Positions 9,619-18,738 of a DNA stretch of 64,000 nt are shown piece by piece (position 1 is the stretch's first letter; every line of letters starts with the position of its first letter). Below the pieces are notes generated by a model, which was given only the letters and a program-made list of their open reading frames with translations, did not search any database and was not told the origin of the DNA. The position numbers and the translations under genes were made by a program. This DNA is from Clostridium sp. TW13 (GTDB lineage: Bacteria > Bacillota > Clostridia > Clostridiales > Clostridiaceae), in NCBI RefSeq assembly GCF_024345225.1, contig NZ_BROD01000001.1, positions 1,054,001-1,118,000 on the forward strand, given 5' to 3'.

Positions 9619-10764
9619 ATGAAAAAAAGAATTTTATTTGGAGCAGTATCATTAGCAATGGCATGCGCACTTTTTGCAGGATGTTCAAAGGGGGCAGGTG
9701 AAGCTAACAGTAATGAAATTAAAATAGGGATGATTACACCACTGACAGGTCCAGTGGCAACTTTTGGGGTATCAGCTAAGGAAGGAGCACAATTAGCAGT
9801 AAAAGAAATTAATGATAAGGGTGGTATTAATGGTAAGAAAATCAAGCTAGTAGTTGAAGATGATGAAGCAGATCAAACTAAATCTGTAAATGCGTATAAT
9901 ACTCTAGTTGACAATGAAAAAGTAGTTGCTATGCTTGGACCAGTTACTTCTGGAGCTACTTTAGCAGTAGTGCCAAATGCAACACAAAATAAAATGCCAT
10001 TATTAACTCCTACAGCTACAGAACCTAATGTTACAAAAGTTGGTGGAGAATATACATTTAGAGCGTGTTACCTTGATTCTTATCAAGGAGAAACTTTAGC
10101 TAAATATGCTAAGGAAATTAATAAGAAAAATGCTGCTGTTTTATATAACGTAGGTTCAGATTATTCAAAAGGGATAGCAGAATCTTTCAAAAAGCAATTT
10201 GAAAGTGATGGAGGAAAAGTAACAGAATTTTTAACTTATAACGATAAGGATAAGGACTTTAATGCACAGCTAACTAAAATTAAAAACTCAAATCCTGATA
10301 CTATATTGTTACCAGATTACTACAATGTATCAGCACTTATAGCAAAAAATGCTAGAGATCTTGGAATAAACGCAACATTACTTGGAGTAGATGGTTGGGA
10401 ATCAGAAGATTTAATTAAATTAGGTGGAGATGCTGTGAATAATTCTTATTATATTAATCACTTCTTCTCAGAAGATCAAGATGCAAAAGTTAAGACATTT
10501 GTTGATAGTTATAAGAAGGAATATAATAAGACCCCAGATGCTTTAGCAGCCTTAGGCTATGATGGAGCTAAAATAATGATAAAAGCTATTGAAAAAGCTA
10601 ACAGCACAGACGGAGAAAAAATAAAAGAAGCATTAAAATCTACAGAGTTAGATGGTGTAACAGGAAAGATTACATTTAATGCAGATAGAAATGCAGTAAA
10701 AGGCTCTGTAATCATCAAAGTTGATGGAGGAAAGAAAACTCTAGCTAAAAAGATTAATCCATAG
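9619..10764 (+). CDS. livJ: Branched-chain amino acid ABC transporter, binding lipoprotein
   Basis: A 381-residue periplasmic-binding-protein-type lipoprotein with lipobox LFAGC (Cys22) and a type I LivJ/LivK fold: IKIGMITPLTGPVATFG at the start of the mature protein, then GPVTSGAT and LGVDGWES. It should capture leucine, isoleucine or valine outside the membrane and deliver it to LivHM. It is first in a tight five-gene livJHMGF operon, behind GAAGGGGGC. Specificity cannot be fixed from sequence; related proteins bind other amino acids or amides. Confidence 0.9.
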   Translation: MKKRILFGAVSLAMACALFAGCSKGAGEANSNEIKIGMITPLTGPVATFGVSAKEGAQLAVKEINDKGGINGKKIKLVVEDDEADQTKSVNAYNTLVDNEKVVAMLGPVTSGATLAVVPNATQNKMPLLTPTATEPNVTKVGGEYTFRACYLDSYQGETLAKYAKEINKKNAAVLYNVGSDYSKGIAESFKKQFESDGGKVTEFLTYNDKDKDFNAQLTKIKNSNPDTILLPDYYNVSALIAKNARDLGINATLLGVDGWESEDLIKLGGDAVNNSYYINHFFSEDQDAKVKTFVDSYKKEYNKTPDALAALGYDGAKIMIKAIEKANSTDGEKIKEALKSTELDGVTGKITFNADRNAVKGSVIIKVDGGKKTLAKKINP

Positions 10765-10793
10765 ATTTTAAATTAGGAGGAAGGGGGAGCAAA

Positions 10794-11669
10794 ATGGAAA
10801 TATTAGACCAATTAGTTAATGGACTTTCACTTGGAAGCATATATGCTCTTATAGCATTAGGATACACCATGGTGTACGGTATAATACAGTTAATTAACTT
10901 TGCACATGGAGATATATATATGCTAGGTGCCTTCATAGGATTCTTCGCAGCTGTAAAATTAAAGTTACCATTTATACCTACTCTATTAATAGCAATGATT
11001 GGATCTGCATTAATAGGAATTCTTGTTGAGAAAATAGCTTACAAGCCATTAAGAAAGTTACCTAAGATAACTTTGCTTATAACAGCAATAGGAGTTTCAT
11101 TACTTCTAGAGCATGGAACTAGATTTTTAGTAGGACCAGACACAAAATCCTTTCCGCAACTTATTTCTGCGAGAAAGATATCATATGGTCCAATAAAAAT
11201 GTCAAATATTCAAATTGTAACATTTGTAACAGTAATAATTTTAGTATTGTTATTACAGTTCATAGTATATAAGACTAAAGCAGGAAAGGCAATGAGAGCT
11301 GCAGCCTATGATATGGAAGCAGCCTCTCTAATGGGGATAAATGTTAATAATACAATATCTATGACATTTGCTTTAGGATCTGCATTGGCAGGAGCAGCAG
11401 GAGTTTTGGTGGCTATTTCTTGGGTTAGTATAGATCCTTATATGGGAATGATGCCAGGAATCAAAGCCTTTGTAGCTGCTGTGTTAGGAGGAATTGGTGT
11501 TATACCAGGAGCTCTTATCGGTGGACTGTTTATGGGTGTAGCAGAAACCTTTACGAAAGCTTATATATCTACAAGTTTATCAGATGCTATAGCTTTTGGA
11601 ATCTTAATTCTAGTTTTACTACTTAAGCCATCAGGTTTGTTAGGTAAAACAGTAAGAGAGAAGGTGTAA
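10794..11669 (+). CDS. livH: Branched-chain amino acid ABC permease LivH
   Basis: A 291-residue membrane protein with about eight hydrophobic segments. It begins with the typical LivH stretch (QLVNGLSLGSIYALIALGYT, then YGIIQLINFAHGD). The EAA-like region MRAAAYDMEAASLMGINV, which contacts the ATPase, is present. It pairs with LivM to form the translocation channel. It follows livJ by 29 nt with a purine-rich ribosome binding site and is 3 nt from livM. Confidence 0.93.
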   Translation: MEILDQLVNGLSLGSIYALIALGYTMVYGIIQLINFAHGDIYMLGAFIGFFAAVKLKLPFIPTLLIAMIGSALIGILVEKIAYKPLRKLPKITLLITAIGVSLLLEHGTRFLVGPDTKSFPQLISARKISYGPIKMSNIQIVTFVTVIILVLLLQFIVYKTKAGKAMRAAAYDMEAASLMGINVNNTISMTFALGSALAGAAGVLVAISWVSIDPYMGMMPGIKAFVAAVLGGIGVIPGALIGGLFMGVAETFTKAYISTSLSDAIAFGILILVLLLKPSGLLGKTVREKV

Positions 11670-11672
11670 TTT

Positions 11673-12632
11673 ATGAAAAAATATCTTAAGCTAATAATTT
11701 ATATAATCATAGCAGTGGCATTATTCTTTATATTGAATGAGCTTATGAATGAAAGAATTATAAATAATTACTATAAGAGAATTATAATTTTAGCCTGCAT
11801 AAATGTTATGTTAGCAGTATCACTAAATTTAATTACAGGAATTACTGGTCAGTTAAGTTTGGGCCATTCGGGTTTTATGGCGATAGGTGCATATATGGCA
11901 GCAATGCTTTCAATTAAAATGCAACTTCCTTTCCTAGCAAATTTAGTTATTGCCGGAGTAGTGGCAGGAATAGTGGCACTTGTTATAGGTATACCTACAT
12001 TAAAGCTATCAGGAGATTATTTTGCTATAACCACTTTAGGGTTTTGTGAAATTATAAGAATAGTAATAACCAATATAGATGCTTTGGGAGGGCCTAGAGG
12101 AATTCCTGGAATCCCAGTTAAAACAAACTTTGCTTGGGCATTTTTTATAATGATAGCTGTGATTATAGTAATGTATAATATTGCAACTTCTGCTCAAGGT
12201 AGAAACATGATTGCAATTCGTGAAAATGAAATTGCTGCTGAAGCTATGGGAGTTAACACAAAAAAGTATAAGATAATGGCTTTTGTTATAGCAGGAGCTA
12301 TAGCAGGAATTGCTGGTGGAGTATATTCTCAATATGTAAATTTCATTGAGCCTACTACATTCAATTTCATGAGATCAATAGATATACTTATATTTGTAGT
12401 TTTGGGTGGAATGGGTTCAATTTCTGGTGGAATATTTGCTGCAGTTATATTAACTTTTCTACCAGAGATGTTAAGAAAATTACAAGATTTCAGATTGATA
12501 ATTTATCCTATAATGTTAATACTGCTTATGATTTTTAGACCAGAAGGTATTATGGGGCGCAAAGAATTTTCACTTAAAGGAATTGTAGATTATTTTAGAA
12601 ATAAGAGTAAAAAAGAAGGGAGGGGAATATAA
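11673..12632 (+). CDS. livM: Branched-chain amino acid ABC permease LivM
   Basis: A 319-residue permease. The segment SLNLITGITGQLSLGHSGF and the ATPase-contact region IRENEIAAEAMGVNTKKYK are diagnostic of LivM. It forms the second half of the membrane channel. The stop codon directly abuts the GTG start of livG, implying translational coupling. Confidence 0.93.
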   Translation: MKKYLKLIIYIIIAVALFFILNELMNERIINNYYKRIIILACINVMLAVSLNLITGITGQLSLGHSGFMAIGAYMAAMLSIKMQLPFLANLVIAGVVAGIVALVIGIPTLKLSGDYFAITTLGFCEIIRIVITNIDALGGPRGIPGIPVKTNFAWAFFIMIAVIIVMYNIATSAQGRNMIAIRENEIAAEAMGVNTKKYKIMAFVIAGAIAGIAGGVYSQYVNFIEPTTFNFMRSIDILIFVVLGGMGSISGGIFAAVILTFLPEMLRKLQDFRLIIYPIMLILLMIFRPEGIMGRKEFSLKGIVDYFRNKSKKEGRGI

Positions 12633-13412
12633 GTGCTTAGTGTTAAGAATTTAACTATGGAGTTTGGTGGACTTAAGGCAGTAGATAACTTTAGTTTGGA
12701 TATTGGGGAAACACAAGTTATAGGATTAATTGGACCTAACGGTGCAGGGAAAACTACTGTTTTTAATATGCTTACAGGTGTATACAAGCCTACTAGTGGA
12801 AGTCTTGAATACAATGGCAATAATATTATTGGAATGAAACCATATGAAATAACAAAAAATAAAATAGCAAGAACATTTCAGAATATTAGATTATTTTCCA
12901 ACCTCTCAGTAATAGATAATGTTAAAGTTTCTTATGGTTATAGAGTGAAATATAACATTTTGGATTCTATATTTAAGAGTGGACGATATATGAGAGAAGA
13001 AAATGAGATAGAAAAAAAATCATTGGAGTTATTAAAAACTTTCTCTTTAGATGACAAAGCTTATGATAAAGCAAAAAACTTATCTTATGGAGAACAAAGA
13101 AGATTAGAAATTGCCAGAGCATTAGCTGCTAGTCCAGAATTATTACTTCTAGATGAACCAGCAGCAGGAATGAATCCACAGGAAACTATAGAACTTACAG
13201 AACTTATTAGATGGATACGTAAGGAATTTAAGGTTTCAATTTTATTGATAGAACATGATATTAAATTAATAATGGGAATCTGTGATAGGATAGCTGTTTT
13301 AGATTATGGGAAAAAAATAGCGGAAGGAACTCCGCAAGAAATTAAGGATAATCCAAAAGTAATAGAAGCTTATCTTGGAGAGCCATATGAAGGGAATGAG
13401 GCAGATGCTTAA
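12633..13412 (+). CDS. livG: Branched-chain amino acid ABC ATPase LivG
   Basis: A 259-residue ABC ATPase with Walker A GPNGAGKTT, Q-loop region ARTFQNIRLF, signature LSYGEQRRLEIARAL and Walker B LLLLDEPAAGMNPQE. The long insert before the signature and the NPQET segment are typical of LivG. The start is GTG, immediately after the livM stop, behind GGGAGGGG. Its last 8 nt overlap livF. Confidence 0.92.
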   Translation: MLSVKNLTMEFGGLKAVDNFSLDIGETQVIGLIGPNGAGKTTVFNMLTGVYKPTSGSLEYNGNNIIGMKPYEITKNKIARTFQNIRLFSNLSVIDNVKVSYGYRVKYNILDSIFKSGRYMREENEIEKKSLELLKTFSLDDKAYDKAKNLSYGEQRRLEIARALAASPELLLLDEPAAGMNPQETIELTELIRWIRKEFKVSILLIEHDIKLIMGICDRIAVLDYGKKIAEGTPQEIKDNPKVIEAYLGEPYEGNEADA

Positions 13413-14109
13413 AGTTAAGAATTTGAATGTGTATTATGGTGGAATTCATGCTCTTAAGAATGTAAATTTAGAGATAAACCAAGGTGAAATTGTCACATTG
13501 ATTGGTGCTAATGGTGCCGGAAAAACCTCTACTTTAAGAGCAATTTCTGGCCTTATACCTTACAAAAGTGGAATTATTCAATTTAAAGGAAAAGCGCTTA
13601 AAGGAGTGCCTGCTTATAAATTAGTTTATGAAGGTATGGGGCATGTTCCGGAGGGAAGAAAGATATTTGCAAATCTAACTGTTATGGAAAATCTTGAACT
13701 TGGAGCTTATTCAAGAAAAGACAAACATAAGGTTAAAGAAGAGTATGCTAGTATTTTTGAGAAGTTTCCTAGATTAGAAGAAAGAAAACTTCAGTTAGCC
13801 GGAACTTTATCTGGTGGGGAACAGCAGATGCTTGCAATTGGAAGAGCATTAATGAGTAAGCCTGAACTATTGCTATTAGATGAGCCTTCTATGGGGTTAG
13901 CACCTATAATTGTTAAAGGAATCTTTGAAATAATTAAGGAAATTAATCAAGGAGGCACAACAATTCTTCTAGTAGAACAAAATGCTAATATGGCTTTATC
14001 CATAGCACATAGGGCATATGTATTAGAAACTGGGAATATAGTTACCAGTGGTGCTGCTAAGGACTTAATGAATAATGAAGATATAAAGAAAGCATATTTA
14101 GGGGAATAA
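13405..14109 (+). CDS. livF: Branched-chain amino acid ABC ATPase LivF
   Basis: A 234-residue ABC ATPase with Walker A GANGAGKTS, signature LSGGEQQMLAIGRALM and Walker B LLLLDEPSMGLAP, the last being characteristic of LivF. Upstream in-frame starts exist at 13375 and 13396, but the ATG at 13405 gives the conserved N-terminus MLKVKNLNVYYGG and has a purine-rich site upstream. It overlaps the end of livG by 8 nt. Last gene of the operon; no clear terminator is seen before the lysC promoter. Confidence 0.92.
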   Translation: MLKVKNLNVYYGGIHALKNVNLEINQGEIVTLIGANGAGKTSTLRAISGLIPYKSGIIQFKGKALKGVPAYKLVYEGMGHVPEGRKIFANLTVMENLELGAYSRKDKHKVKEEYASIFEKFPRLEERKLQLAGTLSGGEQQMLAIGRALMSKPELLLLDEPSMGLAPIIVKGIFEIIKEINQGGTTILLVEQNANMALSIAHRAYVLETGNIVTSGAAKDLMNNEDIKKAYLGE

Positions 14110-14111
14110 TA

Positions 14112-14140
14112 TTGAATTTACAAAAATATTGTGTTAATAT
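14112..14140 (+). promoter_or_regulatory. Promoter of lysC
   Basis: TTGAAT (14112-14117), a 17-nt spacer and TAATAT (14135-14140). The start would fall just before the lysine aptamer. Confidence 0.6.
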
Positions 14141-14157
14141 ATAGAAAAGTAAATAAT

Positions 14158-14335
14158 ATACCTAGGGTAGAGGTGCTGTGAACTAAAAGTATTTATATGG
14201 AGCCGCAAGCGTTGATATATAAAGAAAGGAGTCATGGCCGAAGAAAGTAATTTGCAAAATTTCTTTCTGGCTTTGCATAAAATATATGCACGGTTGTCAC
14301 TTGAATTTTCAAGTGGAGAGCTACAAGGACACAAT
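14158..14335 (+). promoter_or_regulatory. Lysine riboswitch (L-box) aptamer
   Basis: The conserved lysine aptamer elements occur in order: GTAGAGGTGC, AGTA, GGAGCCG, GAAAGGAGTC, GCCGAAG, CTGGC..TGCA, GGTTGTCACTTG and CAAGTGGAGAGCTAC. A P1 helix can form between 14161-14170 and 14321-14328. A terminator hairpin follows at 14354, so lysine binding should cause premature termination before aspartokinase. Confidence 0.93.
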
Positions 14336-14353
14336 AAAATGTTTGATATTTTC

Positions 14354-14390
14354 AAGCAACTGAGGTGTACCTTGGTTGCTTTTTTATTTT
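14354..14390 (+). terminator. Riboswitch expression-platform terminator
   Basis: Arms AAGCAAC/GTTGCTT plus inner AGGT/ACCT, followed by a long T-rich run, between the lysine aptamer and lysC. Confidence 0.88.
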
Positions 14391-14435
14391 TGAGAAATTA
14401 AAGCTTAAGGTATATAACAAAAGGGGGAGAAATCT

Positions 14436-15635
14436 TTGAAATTAGTTGTTCAAAAATATGGTGGAAGCTCTGTAGCTACCACTGAAAAAATACTAAAAGT
14501 GGCAGATACGGTTATAAAAAGAAAAGATGCAGGGGAAGACATAGTAGTTGTAGTGTCTGCTATGGGGGATACCACAGATGATTTAATTTCTTTAGCTAAA
14601 GGAGTTAGCCATAATCCAAGTAAAAGAGAGATGGATGTACTTCTTTCCACTGGAGAAATGATTTCGGCATCTTTATTAGCTATGGCATTAATAAATAAGG
14701 GCTATGATGCAATTAGCTATACTGCTTATCAAATTAGTATAAAAACTAATGGAGGTTATGGCAAATCATTAATAGAAGACATTGATGTAACTAGGGTTGA
14801 AGAAAGCTTAAATGAAGGGAAAATAGTAATTGTTGCAGGTTTTCAAGGAATAAATGAGGTTGGAGATATTACTACACTTGGAAGAGGAGGCTCAGATACC
14901 TCTGCAGTAGCTCTTGCTGTTAAACTGGGAGGAAGATGTGAAATTTATACAGATGTTGATGGAATTTATAGCTGTGATCCAAGAAAATATAAAGAAGCCA
15001 AAAAATTAGAATATATAGAGTACGAGGAGATGCTTGAATTAGCAAGTTTAGGAGCTCAAGTTATGCACTCAAGGAGTATAGAGCTTGCTCAAAAGTATGA
15101 TATACCAGTTTATGTTGGACTTAGTTGCAGCAATATTGTTGGAACTGAAATAAGAGGGGGAAAAACAATGAATTTAGAAAGTAAACCAGTAACAGGAATA
15201 GCCACAAGTGACGATGATGTAGCAATAACTATAGAAGATTTAAAATCAGATATAAATATTATTTGTGAACTTTTTGAGAAGATAGGAAGTAAAAAAATTA
15301 ATATAGATATGATTTCTCAAACTGCACCTATTAATGGATATGTAAATGTGTCTTTTACTGTTCCTAAAACTGAAATCATAGAAGCTATGGATATATTAAT
15401 AAGTTTAGTAGATAAAAGCCAAATAGTAGTGGATGAAGAAATTACAAAGTTTTCTTTGGTGGGAATAGGAATGAAATGTACTTCAGGAGTAGCTGCTAAA
15501 TTGTTTAGAATATTTTCTGATGGAAATATTGATGTTAAGATGATAACTACTTCTGAAATAAGAATAACCTGTGCTATAAAGCAAGAAGATAAGCTAAAAG
15601 CTTTAAATTTAGTAGCAAAGGAATTTAATTTGTAA
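14436..15635 (+). CDS. lysC: Aspartate kinase, lysine-responsive
   Basis: It phosphorylates aspartate, the first step to lysine, threonine and methionine. 399 residues, monofunctional: N-terminal kinase motif VVQKYGGSSVA, the substrate segment GRGGSDTSAVALA, ITTSEI near the end, and two C-terminal ACT domains for feedback control. The start is TTG behind AGGGGGAGAAATC. The upstream lysine riboswitch means transcription falls when lysine is abundant. A wobble-containing terminator follows. Confidence 0.95.
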   Translation: MKLVVQKYGGSSVATTEKILKVADTVIKRKDAGEDIVVVVSAMGDTTDDLISLAKGVSHNPSKREMDVLLSTGEMISASLLAMALINKGYDAISYTAYQISIKTNGGYGKSLIEDIDVTRVEESLNEGKIVIVAGFQGINEVGDITTLGRGGSDTSAVALAVKLGGRCEIYTDVDGIYSCDPRKYKEAKKLEYIEYEEMLELASLGAQVMHSRSIELAQKYDIPVYVGLSCSNIVGTEIRGGKTMNLESKPVTGIATSDDDVAITIEDLKSDINIICELFEKIGSKKINIDMISQTAPINGYVNVSFTVPKTEIIEAMDILISLVDKSQIVVDEEITKFSLVGIGMKCTSGVAAKLFRIFSDGNIDVKMITTSEIRITCAIKQEDKLKALNLVAKEFNL

Positions 15636-15662
15636 ACTATTGAGTAAAATATATTATAATGT

Positions 15663-15705
15663 AGTGGAGAGAGATAATACTTATTGTTTCTTTCCACTTT
15701 ATTTT
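15663..15705 (+). terminator. Terminator of lysC
   Basis: A 16-bp stem with several G-U pairs (AGTGGA...TCCACT) followed by TTATTTTTAA. Confidence 0.75.
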
Positions 15706-15820
15706 TAAATTAAGAAATTTACATGCATATATAGAAAGCTTGGTAATGAGGTTATAGAAAAATTAGATAAAAAATATATATAACTAGTAAAGTATAGCCA
15801 TATACTTAAAAGAGGAAGTA

Positions 15821-15898
15821 ATGAATGAGGTAAAAAAGATACTTGCATTTATTGAAGAACGTGCTAAGATTAAAGGAATACGAAAATTAATAAATTAA
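15821..15898 (+). CDS. Possible 25-residue small protein
   Basis: An ATG with a good site (AGAGGAAGTA) opens a 25-codon frame encoding a Lys/Ile/Glu-rich, probably helical peptide that starts MNEVKKILAFIEERAK. It ends 23 nt before the next gene. I do not recognise it; it could be a real microprotein, a leader peptide or the end of a decayed gene. Confidence 0.3.
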   Translation: MNEVKKILAFIEERAKIKGIRKLIN

Positions 15899-15921
15899 GT
15901 GAATAGGAGATGAAATGTTCT

Positions 15922-16485
15922 ATGGGCGATGGTGTTATTGATTTTAATGAATTGAAAAATAAAGTAAGAGATAAAGATATAGAAAAGTTTGAAAATTATA
16001 TTTTTAGCTTGTATGATTCTCTTTCAAGAGGAGAAATATCTATGGCTGAACTATCAAAAAATATAATGAAATACATGGAAGATAATAATATTTCTCAAGA
16101 AAAGTTTTTGAAGATTCAACAAGAAATGCTTAAACGTTATGGTTTGGATTCTGAATATATGGAAACTCAATTAAAAACTTTGGGACTTGATGCTACTAAT
16201 TTTGATTTGGATAAAAATTATGAAGCAATAAGAAAAACTCAAAGCTTTAAAGAAAAATATAAAAATTCTATAGAAGATAAGATACATTCCCAATATAAAA
16301 TAGTAAATGAAGTAAATAATATAGTGATAGATTTACAAGAAGAGAATGTTGTCATTTCAAGTGAAGGAAAAGTGGATCTTAATGATGTGGAAATAAATGA
16401 ATTTTTATGTTCTTATAAAAAGTTAATGGAAGATAAAACTCTTAAGGTTAAACTATATCAAAATGTTACTGAGTATTCTTATTAA
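15922..16485 (+). CDS. DUF3867-type hypothetical protein
   Basis: A 187-residue, soluble, charged and mostly helical protein. The N-terminus (MGDGVIDFNELKNK, then ENYIFSLYDSLSRGE and ISQEKFLKIQ) resembles the clostridial DUF3867 family, whose function is not known; the assignment is from memory of the pattern and is moderate. An ATG at 15910 would overlap the AGGAGATG site, so the ATG at 15922 is preferred. A hairpin terminator follows. No neighbour suggests a role. Confidence 0.65.
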   Translation: MGDGVIDFNELKNKVRDKDIEKFENYIFSLYDSLSRGEISMAELSKNIMKYMEDNNISQEKFLKIQQEMLKRYGLDSEYMETQLKTLGLDATNFDLDKNYEAIRKTQSFKEKYKNSIEDKIHSQYKIVNEVNNIVIDLQEENVVISSEGKVDLNDVEINEFLCSYKKLMEDKTLKVKLYQNVTEYSY

Positions 16486-16499
16486 AAACTTCAAATTGC

Positions 16500-16540
16500 A
16501 TGTACTAGATTGTTATATAATAATTTAGTACATTTTTTTT
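16500..16540 (+). terminator. Terminator of the DUF3867-type gene
   Basis: ATGTACTA (16500-16507) pairs with TAGTACAT (16526-16533), followed by seven T. Confidence 0.7.
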
Positions 16541-16653
16541 GTATATTAATGCGAGTTTTGTATAGATTATTACTTGTGATGTTAAATTAAAGCAATGAGG
16601 ATATATAATCATAGAAATATTGGTGTTTAATATATAGAGAGAGGATGTTTCAT

Positions 16654-18633
16654 TTGAGAGTATTGGAATTAAGGAATGTTGAAAAGACATATAGATTGAG
16701 TGATAATCAAAAATTTCAAGCATTGAAAGGAATAAATGTTTCTTTTGGGAGTGGAGAACTTGTATCCATAATAGGAGAATCAGGTAGTGGAAAATCAACT
16801 TTAATGAATTTGATTGGAGGACTTGATTCTGATTTTAGTGGTGAGCTTTTAGTTGCAGGAAGAAATATAGGTAATTTTACAGAAAGAGAATTAGATATTT
16901 ATAGAAAGAATAAGATTGGATTTGTATTTCAAAGTTTTAACCTTATATCTCATTTATCCGTTTTAGATAATGTGACCATAGCAATGACCTTGGCCAATGT
17001 TTCTAAGGAAGAAAGAATAAAGCGTGCAAAAGAGATTTTAAATGATGTAGGTTTAGAAAAACATATATATAAAAAACCTAATCAATTATCTGGAGGACAA
17101 AAGCAAAGAGTTGCAATAGCAAGAGCATTAATAAATAATCCTGAAATAATATTGGCAGATGAACCAACTGGAGCTCTTGATTCTGAAACTACAGTTCAAG
17201 TTTTAGATATAATAAGAGATATCGCTGAAAAAGGAAAATTAGTTATAATGGTTACTCATTCTGAAAGAGTAGCCGCTATTTCAAGCAGAGTAATAGAGAT
17301 TTCAGATGGGCAGATTATTGATGATAAGCCAGGTGTTATATTAGAAGAAAATACTAAATTAAATTATATTTCCAATGATGGAATTAAAAAAAATAAGCAA
17401 AATTTAAGTTTTATTTCAGCAATAAAATTGGCATTTTTAAATATGAAAGAGAAGAAAATACGTAATATTCTTGTTTCATTGGGTGCAAGTATAGGTATAA
17501 TGAGTGTAATATTTTTACTTGCACTAGGGAATGGAGTAAAACAATATTTTAATGATACTATGAGCAGGCATGTAAATCAGTTAGTTATTGAAGTTAATAT
17601 GCCTAAGAATGCTGAGAATAATCAAGCGTCAGAAAATAATTTTAGACCTCCAATGATGCCTATGGTTGGAGAAAAAAGGCCATTTCAGCAATCAGATATA
17701 GATAAATTATCAGCAATAAACCATGTAACTGCAGTTGAGAAAGGTTTTAATATTATATCAATAGGCTCCAATTCTTTAACTTATGGAAAGAGTAATTGCC
17801 ACTTGTTGTTGGTTGGATCCATATCGTCTAATATAACTAATTCCAACATAAAAGAAGGAAGGTTACCTAAAAATAATGAAATTATTATTAATGAGATGGT
17901 TGCTAGAAAACTTGATAAGGATGTTGTTGGTAAGAAGGTTACCCTTAACATTTTAATAAATCAGCATTATATGCATGAAGATTTCGTTGTAAGTGGAATT
18001 TATACTTCAGGAAACAATGATTCAATGTCAAACATGGAGATAGTTATGTTAAATTACGCGGATTTAGAAAGTTTGTGTAAAAGGAACAACTTTGATTTTA
18101 AACCAACTACAGTATACTTGCTTACTAATAGTGATAAATACACTAAGGGGATAAAATCTAAAATAGAAGAACTAGGTTATATGGGATCTACCCAAGAGAT
18201 GATGGCATCAATGTTTACAGAAATGATAGACATAATTACATATGTACTGGCAGGAATATCAGGGATTTCCTTAGTGGTATCTGCCATAATGATATTAGTT
18301 GTTCTATATATTAGTGTTGTAGAAAGAACAAAAGAAATAGGTGTTCTAAAGGCAATAGGTGCTAGAAGAAAAGATGTAAGAAGAATATTTGTGTCAGAAG
18401 CTTTTTTAATTGGTTTGTTTAGTGGGGTAATTGCTTTGGGACTTTCTTTACTATTGATGTTCGCAACCAATCTAGTTTCTAATAGGAAGTTTAATATAGA
18501 TATAGTAATTATGAATAGCTGGTATGCAGTTTTTGGAATAGTTGTAAGCATAGTAATTAGTATGATATCAGGTATGATGCCAGCAAGTAAGGCTGCGAAA
18601 TTAGATCCAGTAGAATCATTAAGGAGAGAATAA
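16654..18633 (+). CDS. MacB-type ABC transporter, ATPase fused to permease
   Basis: A 659-residue fusion. Residues 1-225 are an ABC ATPase (Walker A GESGSGKST at 41-49, LSGGQKQRVAIARAL, Walker B ILADEPTGALD). After a linker, a MacB/FtsX-type permease follows: one membrane helix near 270, a large extracytoplasmic domain and three helices near the C-terminus (including ERTKEIGVLKAIGARRKDVR). Such proteins export peptides, lipids or macrolides. No membrane-fusion partner is adjacent. The TTG at 16654 has good spacing from GAGAGAGG; the ATG at 16645 lies on the site. Confidence 0.85.
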   Translation: MRVLELRNVEKTYRLSDNQKFQALKGINVSFGSGELVSIIGESGSGKSTLMNLIGGLDSDFSGELLVAGRNIGNFTERELDIYRKNKIGFVFQSFNLISHLSVLDNVTIAMTLANVSKEERIKRAKEILNDVGLEKHIYKKPNQLSGGQKQRVAIARALINNPEIILADEPTGALDSETTVQVLDIIRDIAEKGKLVIMVTHSERVAAISSRVIEISDGQIIDDKPGVILEENTKLNYISNDGIKKNKQNLSFISAIKLAFLNMKEKKIRNILVSLGASIGIMSVIFLLALGNGVKQYFNDTMSRHVNQLVIEVNMPKNAENNQASENNFRPPMMPMVGEKRPFQQSDIDKLSAINHVTAVEKGFNIISIGSNSLTYGKSNCHLLLVGSISSNITNSNIKEGRLPKNNEIIINEMVARKLDKDVVGKKVTLNILINQHYMHEDFVVSGIYTSGNNDSMSNMEIVMLNYADLESLCKRNNFDFKPTTVYLLTNSDKYTKGIKSKIEELGYMGSTQEMMASMFTEMIDIITYVLAGISGISLVVSAIMILVVLYISVVERTKEIGVLKAIGARRKDVRRIFVSEAFLIGLFSGVIALGLSLLLMFATNLVSNRKFNIDIVIMNSWYAVFGIVVSIVISMISGMMPASKAAKLDPVESLRRE

Positions 18634-18671
18634 AAAATAGTATCTCAAAAAGTAATAGTGTCAAGAGCTAA

Positions 18672-18724
18672 ATGCGCTTATAATTTTATCTATATATTAT
18701 TTGATAAGATTATAAGCGTATTTT
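18672..18724 (+). terminator. Terminator of the MacB-type gene
   Basis: Two 19-nt arms (18672-18690, 18703-18721) with few mismatches, a 12-nt loop and a short T run just before the next ribosome binding site. Confidence 0.75.
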
Positions 18725-18738
18725 GAGGAGAAGTGATT

